A stretch of DNA of 64,000 bases from JAJAZB01 sp964244295 (GTDB lineage Bacteria > Bacteroidota > Bacteroidia > Cytophagales > Spirosomataceae). The notes under the pieces were generated by a model, which was not told the origin of the DNA, did no database searches, and was given only the letters and a program-made list of their open reading frames with translations. The position numbers and the translations under genes were made by a program. This document shows, one piece after another, positions 59,727 to 64,000 of this stretch. The DNA is taken from NCBI GenBank assembly GCA_964244295.1, contig CAXTIG010000028.1:26594-90593 (forward strand), given 5' to 3'. The number at the start of each line of letters is the position of its first letter. Position 1 is the first letter of the stretch.

Positions 59727-61640
59727 ATGGCCTATTTCAAGAAAACCTTGCTCGCAGCGGCCCTCAGCGCGGGGGCGGCAACGACTAATTTCGCCCAAAC
59801 CGCGCCCAATTTTCAAAACCTCTTCGTGGCCCGCGAAATCCAGGCGGCTTACGAAAAAGGCACCCGCAGCACCGACGGCAAACCGGGGCCGAATTATTGG
59901 CAAAATTATTCCGACTACAAAATCCGCGTCAGCCTCGACCCGGCCACCCGGCTCATCAGCGGCAGCGAAACGGTCGTGTACCACAACGAAAGCCCGGCCA
60001 CGATTCAGAACCTGGTCGTGCGGCTGTACCCGGAGATTTTCGACAAATCGAACGCCCGCGACCCCCGCAACGTCGACGCCGCCGACCTGAAAGACAGCGC
60101 CGTGGTGAAATTGCCCGTGGTGCGCATCAACGGGCAGGACGTGAAGCCCAACCGCCAGGGCACGAACATCATCCTGCGGATTCCGGGCGGGCTGGAAACG
60201 AAGAAAACCATCACGCTCGACGTGACCTGGAGCTACCCGATTCCCGAAAAATCGCACATCCGCGAAGGGACGTACTTCAAAACCAGTTTCATGGTCGCCT
60301 ACTGGTACCCCCAAATCGCGGTGTACGACGACCTCGACGGCTGGGACGTGGCCCAGTACACCGGCAAGGAGGAATTTTACAACGACCACAGCAATTTCGA
60401 CGTGGAAGTGACCGTGCCCGCCAGCCACCTGGTCTGGGCCACGGGCGTCTGGCAAAACCCGGAGCAAATTCTGAGCGCCGAGTACCTCGACCGCTGGAAA
60501 GGCAGCCGCACCGCCGACCAAATCGTGAACGTGGTCACCACCGCCGACCGCGAGAAGGGCGGCACCACCCAGGCCACGTCGGGTACGCACACCTTCCGGT
60601 ACCGGGCCGAAAAAGTACCCGATTTCGTGTTTGCCACCTCCGACACTTACCTCTGGGATGCCAGCAGCGTGGAAGTGGAGCCGGGCCGGCGCGTGGGCGT
60701 GGCCGCCGTGTACCACCCCCGCTCGAAGGGCTTCCCCGATGTGTGCCGTTATGCCCGGCAGTCGGTGGAGTATTTCTCGAAAACCCTCCCGGCGGTACCC
60801 TTTCCGTTTCCGAACGAAACCGTGTTCAACGGCTCGGGCGGGATGGAATTTCCGATGTTCGTCAACGACGGCGATTTCGGTGGCAGCGCCTTCGACGCCG
60901 AAGTGACCGCCCACGAGATTGCCCACAGTTATTTTCCGTTTTACATGGGCATCAACGAGCGCAAGTACGCCTGGATGGAAGAGGGCATGGCGCAGTTTCT
61001 GCCCAACTGGCTGGAGTTTGACGTGAAGAATTTCGGCGGGAAAAAATACCGGCCCCAGCAGGGCAACGCCGCTTCTTTTTCGCAGGCGGCGGGCAGCGAG
61101 GAAGACATCCCGCTCATCGTGCCGACCAACCAAATCAAAAGCGGGAACTCGCACGGCCTGGCGGCGTACATCCGGCCCGCGCAGGCCTACACGTTTTTGA
61201 AGGAAATGCTCGGCGACCAGAAATACCTCGCCGCCCTGCATGCGTACATGGACCGCTGGCACGGCAAGCACCCCATGCCCTACGATTACTTCTACTCGTT
61301 CAACGACGCGCTGAAGGAGGATTTGTCCTGGTTTTGGAAACCCTGGTTTTTCGAAAAAGGCTACCCCGACCTGGCCCTGGCGGGCGTGACGAAGGGCAAA
61401 AAGAACAAGACCAAAATCACGGTCAACAAACTCGGCACGGTGCCCACTTCGCTGGCGATTAAAATCACCTTCGCCGACGGCACGACGGAAGAAATCCGCG
61501 AAACGGCCCGGATTTGGCAAAGCGCCAACGTGTATTCGGTGGAGAAGGAGTTCGGGAAAGTCCTCACGAAAGTGAGTTTGACGGATAATTTGATCCCTGA
61601 CATCAACCCGAAAAATAACGTGATGGAGGTGACGCCGTAG
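59727..61640 (+). CDS. Secreted M1-family metallopeptidase B
   Basis: A 637-residue tandem paralogue of A, with the same layout: signal peptide (LLAAALSAGAATTNFAQ), beta domain (DYKIRVSLDPATRLISGSET), FNGSGGMEFPMFVN, the zinc motif TAHEIAHSYFPFYMG with YAWMEEGMAQF, and a C-terminal domain (ITVNKLGTVPTSLAIKITFA). The two proteins are highly similar over most of their length, so this is a duplication that has diverged modestly. The start at 59727 fits the signal peptide. A terminator follows the stop. Confidence 0.9.
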   Translation: MAYFKKTLLAAALSAGAATTNFAQTAPNFQNLFVAREIQAAYEKGTRSTDGKPGPNYWQNYSDYKIRVSLDPATRLISGSETVVYHNESPATIQNLVVRLYPEIFDKSNARDPRNVDAADLKDSAVVKLPVVRINGQDVKPNRQGTNIILRIPGGLETKKTITLDVTWSYPIPEKSHIREGTYFKTSFMVAYWYPQIAVYDDLDGWDVAQYTGKEEFYNDHSNFDVEVTVPASHLVWATGVWQNPEQILSAEYLDRWKGSRTADQIVNVVTTADREKGGTTQATSGTHTFRYRAEKVPDFVFATSDTYLWDASSVEVEPGRRVGVAAVYHPRSKGFPDVCRYARQSVEYFSKTLPAVPFPFPNETVFNGSGGMEFPMFVNDGDFGGSAFDAEVTAHEIAHSYFPFYMGINERKYAWMEEGMAQFLPNWLEFDVKNFGGKKYRPQQGNAASFSQAAGSEEDIPLIVPTNQIKSGNSHGLAAYIRPAQAYTFLKEMLGDQKYLAALHAYMDRWHGKHPMPYDYFYSFNDALKEDLSWFWKPWFFEKGYPDLALAGVTKGKKNKTKITVNKLGTVPTSLAIKITFADGTTEEIRETARIWQSANVYSVEKEFGKVLTKVSLTDNLIPDINPKNNVMEVTP

Positions 61641-61659
61641 CGGCCCCTTCCGAAAAAGT

Positions 61660-61694
61660 AAAAGCGCCGGGCCTGGAGAGGTTCGGCGCTTTTT
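61660..61694. terminator. Terminator between the metallopeptidase operon and hicA
   Basis: A 10-bp stem (61660-61669 with 61684-61693 plus T) with flanking A and T runs. It is bidirectional and overlaps the last base of the hicA pseudogene on the minus strand. Confidence 0.78.
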
Positions 61695-61905
61695 CATTCA
61701 AAATCTTCCTCCCGTAGCCCGGATTGCCGAACGATGGAACGGAACGTGCCATGGGCTACTACTTTCCGGCCCGCCGGAACAATCGCCGTCAGCGTCGGAT
61801 TACCGTTTTCCGGTACTTCCGGTGGCTGCCTTTTTGAGAAACAAAGTTGAAACCCTGGCGAAGTAGGACGCGAATGATGGCTTCGGATGAGTACAGTTTA
61901 GGCAT
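61694..61905 (-). pseudogene. hicA: HicA-type mRNA interferase toxin, frameshifted
   Basis: HicA is a small dsRBD-like RNase toxin. The first 30 codons read MPKLYSSEAIIRVLLRQGFN, FVSQKGSHRKYRK, with the catalytic-type GSHRKYR motif. The frame then stops at TGA (61789-61791) as ...KTVIRR. In the next frame, after one missing base near 61800, the sequence continues as NPTLTAIVPAGRKVVAHGTF, RSIVRQSGLREEDFE, the expected HicA C-terminus with its basic PAGR and GTFRSI parts. So one base has been lost. The ATG overlaps the end of hicB by eight bases. The toxin is probably inactive, while the antitoxin stays intact. Confidence 0.85.
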
Positions 61906-62116
61906 AGCTCACCGAGTCGTTGACCACCTCCGCCCCCTGTACCACCGAGACCTGGTCAGCCGGGGCATCCTCGAAGTAAAGTTCGAGCGCCTCGTGCAGA
62001 TTGCTCAGGGCTTCTTCCCGATTATCGCCAAAACTCGACACGTCCACGTTAAGGCACTGCGCCACGTAAAAAGCACCTTCCTGCCAGACGACGTTTGAAA
62101 GTTGTAGGGTTTTCAT
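61898..62116 (-). CDS. hicB: HicB-family antitoxin
   Basis: A 72-residue HicB-like antitoxin with the typical partial RNase H fold: VVWQEGAFYVAQCLNVDVSS, then GDNREEALSNLHEALELYFE. It lacks a C-terminal DNA-binding helix-turn-helix, so autoregulation, if any, would rely on the complex. It is encoded upstream of hicA with an eight-base overlap, the less common order (hicB-hicA). With the partner broken, it may be a free antitoxin. Confidence 0.88.
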   Translation of the reverse strand: MKTLQLSNVVWQEGAFYVAQCLNVDVSSFGDNREEALSNLHEALELYFEDAPADQVSVVQGAEVVNDSVSYA

Positions 62117-62166
62117 TCGTTGAAAATTTTGCGTTGAACGAAAGTAACGAATCCTACTTTTCTGAT

Positions 62167-62226
62167 AAAACGGTTTTCTCAGTTTAAAAACTAAAAAATA
62201 AGTTGTAAAACTGAAAAAACCGTTTT
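62167..62226. promoter_or_regulatory. Long dyad, putative operator of blaI-blaR1
   Basis: Arms AAAACGGTTTTCTCAGTTT (62167-62185) and 62208-62226 pair at 18 of 19 positions. The right arm covers the spacer of the promoter at 62203-62233 for blaI. It is the best candidate for the BlaI binding site, and by its position may also affect hicB. An alternative is a terminator for hicB on the minus strand, but it lies upstream of that gene. Confidence 0.55.
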
Positions 62227-62233
62227 ACGTTTG
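62203..62233 (+). promoter_or_regulatory. Predicted blaI promoter (Bacteroidota type)
   Basis: TTG (62203-62205), 20 bases, then TACGTTTG (62226-62233), matching the Bacteroidota TTG / TAnnTTTG consensus at the usual spacing. Transcription would start about 47 bases before the blaI start codon. Confidence 0.6.
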
Positions 62234-62286
62234 GCTCACCAATTCACAATCCAACCGGGCGGCGTACCGCAATTCAACAATTACTT

Positions 62287-62676
62287 TTGGAAGCACTCAC
62301 CCGCGCCGAGGAGCGCATCATGCAGGCGGTTTGGGAGTTGAACCGCCCCTTTTTCGTGAAAGACCTCATCGAGGCGCTACCCGACAGTCCGCCCTACAAC
62401 ACGGTGTCGAGCGTGGTGCGGGCGCTGGAAACGAAAGGCTTTCTGGGTTACAAAGCCTACGGGCGCACCTACGAATACTTCGCCGCCATCAGCCGGGAGC
62501 AGTTCCGGCGGCGCGGGTTTCGGGCTTTACTGGAAAGCTACTTCGACGGCTCGCCTGCGCGTTTGCTTTCGTTCATGGCCGAGGAAAAACACCTCACGGG
62601 CCGGGAGTTGGAGGAAGTGCGGCGGATGATGGACAAAACCCAGCGGTCGGACGGCTCCGAGCCGTCCGACCGCTAA
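62287..62676 (+). CDS. BlaI/MecI-family transcriptional repressor
   Basis: A 129-residue winged-helix repressor. LTRAEERIMQAVWELNRPFF and SPPYNTVSSVVRALETKGFL are the helix-turn-helix, and YGRTYEYFAAISREQFRRRG is the wing. The C-terminus is a dimer domain. The start is probably the TTG at 62287. The last codons (QRSDGSEPSDR) come from a palindrome that includes the stop. It is followed after 12 bases by a BlaR1-type sensor that would cleave it on signal. The Bacteroidota versions often sense envelope stress rather than beta-lactams. Confidence 0.9.
   Translation: MEALTRAEERIMQAVWELNRPFFVKDLIEALPDSPPYNTVSSVVRALETKGFLGYKAYGRTYEYFAAISREQFRRRGFRALLESYFDGSPARLLSFMAEEKHLTGRELEEVRRMMDKTQRSDGSEPSDR
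62642..62674. repeat. Palindrome covering the blaI stop codon
   Basis: Arms of 16 perfect pairs (62642-62657 and 62659-62674) with a one-base centre. It ends in the blaI stop and could lower read-through into blaR1 or slow ribosomes for coupling. Confidence 0.7.
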
Positions 62677-62688
62677 AAATTCCCAGCC

Positions 62689-64000
62689 ATGAACTACCTC
62701 CTCTCCGCCTCGCTGGCGATGGCGATTTTCTACGCCGTTTACTGGTTTTTACTGCGGCCCCTCACTTTCCACGGGCTGAATCGGGCGTACCTGCTCGCCT
62801 CGCTGGCCCTGAGCCTGGGATTGCCGTTGGTGAAAATGCCCGTGTCCGCCGCGACCGACCAGCCCGTTGCCGTACTATCGAAACCCTCACCCCTGCCTAC
62901 CGACGGGCGGCTACCGGAGCCGTTCCGACCAAACCCGGAACCGGCCAGGCCGGATTGGGCGGGCCTCGGCTGGGGCGTGTACGCTGGGATGGCGGCCTTT
63001 GGGGCGGTTCGGCTGGGCTGGCGGCTCAACCGCATCCGCCTCCTGGCCCGGCAGGACGGCGAGGAACTGGGTGATTTACTCGTCGTACTCACCACGGGCG
63101 GCAGCGCCTCGTTTTTCCGCTTGGTGCTGCTCAACGACGCGGGGCTTTCGCCCGCAGAGCGGGCGCTCGTGCTGGACCACGAGGCCGAACACGCCCGGTT
63201 GGGGCATTCTTTCGACCGGCTGGCGTTGGAGGTGCTGACCGTATTCTTTTGGTTCAATCTGGTTGTGTACGCCTACACTCGTTCGCTGGCGCACCTGCAC
63301 GAACTGGACGTGGATGCCCGCCTTGTGACCCGCAACGACCGCCGGGCTTACGCCAATCTGCTTTTAAAATTAGCCCAGCCCGGATTCGCGCTTGCCACTG
63401 CCTTTGCCCGACGGCCTTTGCGCGATCGGCTGCTGAAGTTGTTTCAAACCAAACCATCCCCTGCCATGAAAAAAAGCCTGTATTTGCTAGTGATTCCTGT
63501 CGCGACGTTCGTGGTATGGGCCTGCCAGCGCGAAATGCCCGCCACGTCGGACGTGCCTGTGCTCACGAACAAACTCTGGGTGATCGACCACCCGGAGAAA
63601 TTATCATACGTGATGATTGTCGAAAAGACGCTAAACAGGGAGAAAACCAGAACGATTAGAGGCACGGTCACGCACTTGAAAGGCTCCGAAGTCAGCCGAA
63701 TTATGGTCGAAAGTCGTGAGCCTTTTTCTCATGCGGAGGAGACGATGATTGGCTACGTCACGGTGGAGACGGCCACTAAAATCCACCGCTTCCCCCTTAG
63801 CCAGTGGTACCTAAACAACCTGATTTCAAATTGGACGGTGGGAAACACGAACCGGTTTTTTACCCGACTTACTCTAAAAAATGCCACTTGGGCAACCTCC
63901 TACGCGTCTGCGAATGAGGAATACGATCGTCTTCTTTTTAAGATCTTAAGGGGTCAAGCAAAAGTAATCGTGTATTTTCCACCAAACTGCCTGAGGACCT
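62689..64000 (+). CDS. BlaR1/MecR1-type M56 metallopeptidase sensor, 3' partial
   Basis: At least 437 residues; the frame is open at the right edge. Three to four transmembrane segments (YLLSASLAMAIFYAVYWFLL, then GLGWGVYAGMAAFGAVRLG) come first. The M56 zinc site is LVLDHEAEHARLGHSFDRLA, an HEAEH motif, and AHLHELDVDARLVTR supplies the next conserved Glu/Asp. A further helix is KKSLYLLVIPVATFVVWACQ, after which a periplasmic domain begins. The layout is that of Bacteroidota M56 proteins, in which activation cleaves the BlaI-type repressor. The ligand is unknown. Confidence 0.9.
   Translation, partial: MNYLLSASLAMAIFYAVYWFLLRPLTFHGLNRAYLLASLALSLGLPLVKMPVSAATDQPVAVLSKPSPLPTDGRLPEPFRPNPEPARPDWAGLGWGVYAGMAAFGAVRLGWRLNRIRLLARQDGEELGDLLVVLTTGGSASFFRLVLLNDAGLSPAERALVLDHEAEHARLGHSFDRLALEVLTVFFWFNLVVYAYTRSLAHLHELDVDARLVTRNDRRAYANLLLKLAQPGFALATAFARRPLRDRLLKLFQTKPSPAMKKSLYLLVIPVATFVVWACQREMPATSDVPVLTNKLWVIDHPEKLSYVMIVEKTLNREKTRTIRGTVTHLKGSEVSRIMVESREPFSHAEETMIGYVTVETATKIHRFPLSQWYLNNLISNWTVGNTNRFFTRLTLKNATWATSYASANEEYDRLLFKILRGQAKVIVYFPPNCLRT

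Noticed and set aside
59688..61697. 669-codon minus-strand open frame opposite metallopeptidase B
   Set aside because: Shadow of the M1 gene; a similar antisense frame exists opposite the paralogue (57876-59168), as expected from shared sequence.
63249..63659. Separate 136-codon plus-strand ORF within the BlaR1 region
   Set aside because: It is in another frame; the M56 reading frame is open through the whole region to the window end.
1..64000. tRNA, rRNA or riboswitch genes
   Set aside because: No cloverleaf-like or rRNA sequence and no known riboswitch core was found by eye; small RNAs without hairpin signatures cannot be excluded.

Overview
The window looks like a chromosome scaffold from a G+C-rich member of the Bacteroidota, most likely order Cytophagales (Spirosoma/Larkinella-like). 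The evidence is two SusC/SusD outer-membrane uptake pairs, promoters of the Bacteroidota type (TTG, 20-base spacer, TAnnTTTG), a Rho with a long N-terminal insert, a GH97 glycosidase, and many lipoproteins. There are no rRNA or tRNA genes, no CRISPR array, no transposase gene and no phage. One 100-base run of N marks an assembly gap at 37564-37663. All identifications come from reading the sequence; no database search was run.

Layout: 2-4534, a SusC (5' partial)/SusD pair. 4709-6834, a small membrane protein, a YheT-type hydrolase and a broken PIN toxin cassette. 7146-11053, serine biosynthesis (a phosphatase-dehydrogenase fusion and an aminotransferase) around an FkbM methyltransferase. 11160-13431, two near-duplicate helix-hairpin-helix proteins and an OmpA-type gene with an internal stop. 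13777-18648, an AT-rich glycosyltransferase-like gene, rho and an MscS channel. 18718-21239, molybdenum cofactor genes mobA, moaC and moeA. 21307-24877, a cellobiose 2-epimerase-like enzyme, a lipoprotein, DUF2237 and a methyltransferase. 25066-29867, a muropeptide-recycling cluster. 30029-34674, a second SusC/SusD pair on the minus strand. 34901-43009, mixed housekeeping genes (topoisomerase IB, dienoyl-CoA isomerase-like, MECR-like reductase, GH97, hydrolase, NTF2-like, DinB). 43154-53389, a GDPD lipoprotein, three Gfo/Idh/MocA oxidoreductases, rpiB, a PIN plus nuclease-like gene pair, and zwf-pgl. 53663-57008, a membrane gene with an internal stop, an SGNH hydrolase, GNAT and TetR. 57219-61640, a lipoprotein and two tandem M1 metallopeptidases. 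61694-64000, a hicB-hicA module with a frameshifted toxin and a blaI-blaR1 pair running off the end.

The most striking feature is palindromic DNA. At least ten intergenic copies of an interrupted palindrome carry TGTCATCC-like ends, and most also carry a GGAYCTCGTTGG box. The arms differ between copies but pair almost perfectly within each copy. A second class of local hairpins of unrelated sequence sits at gene ends. Palindromes also lie in frame inside several genes, the largest a 46-bp perfect-arm hairpin in the YheT-type hydrolase.

Three toxin-like modules are present. Two have a disrupted toxin (a 4-bp duplication in the PIN gene, a 1-bp deletion in hicA). The third, a PIN protein coupled to a putative PD-(D/E)XK protein at 47998-49055, is intact and is the best candidate for an undescribed system. 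Two further genes have single in-frame stop codons (OmpA-type TAA, membrane protein TAG).
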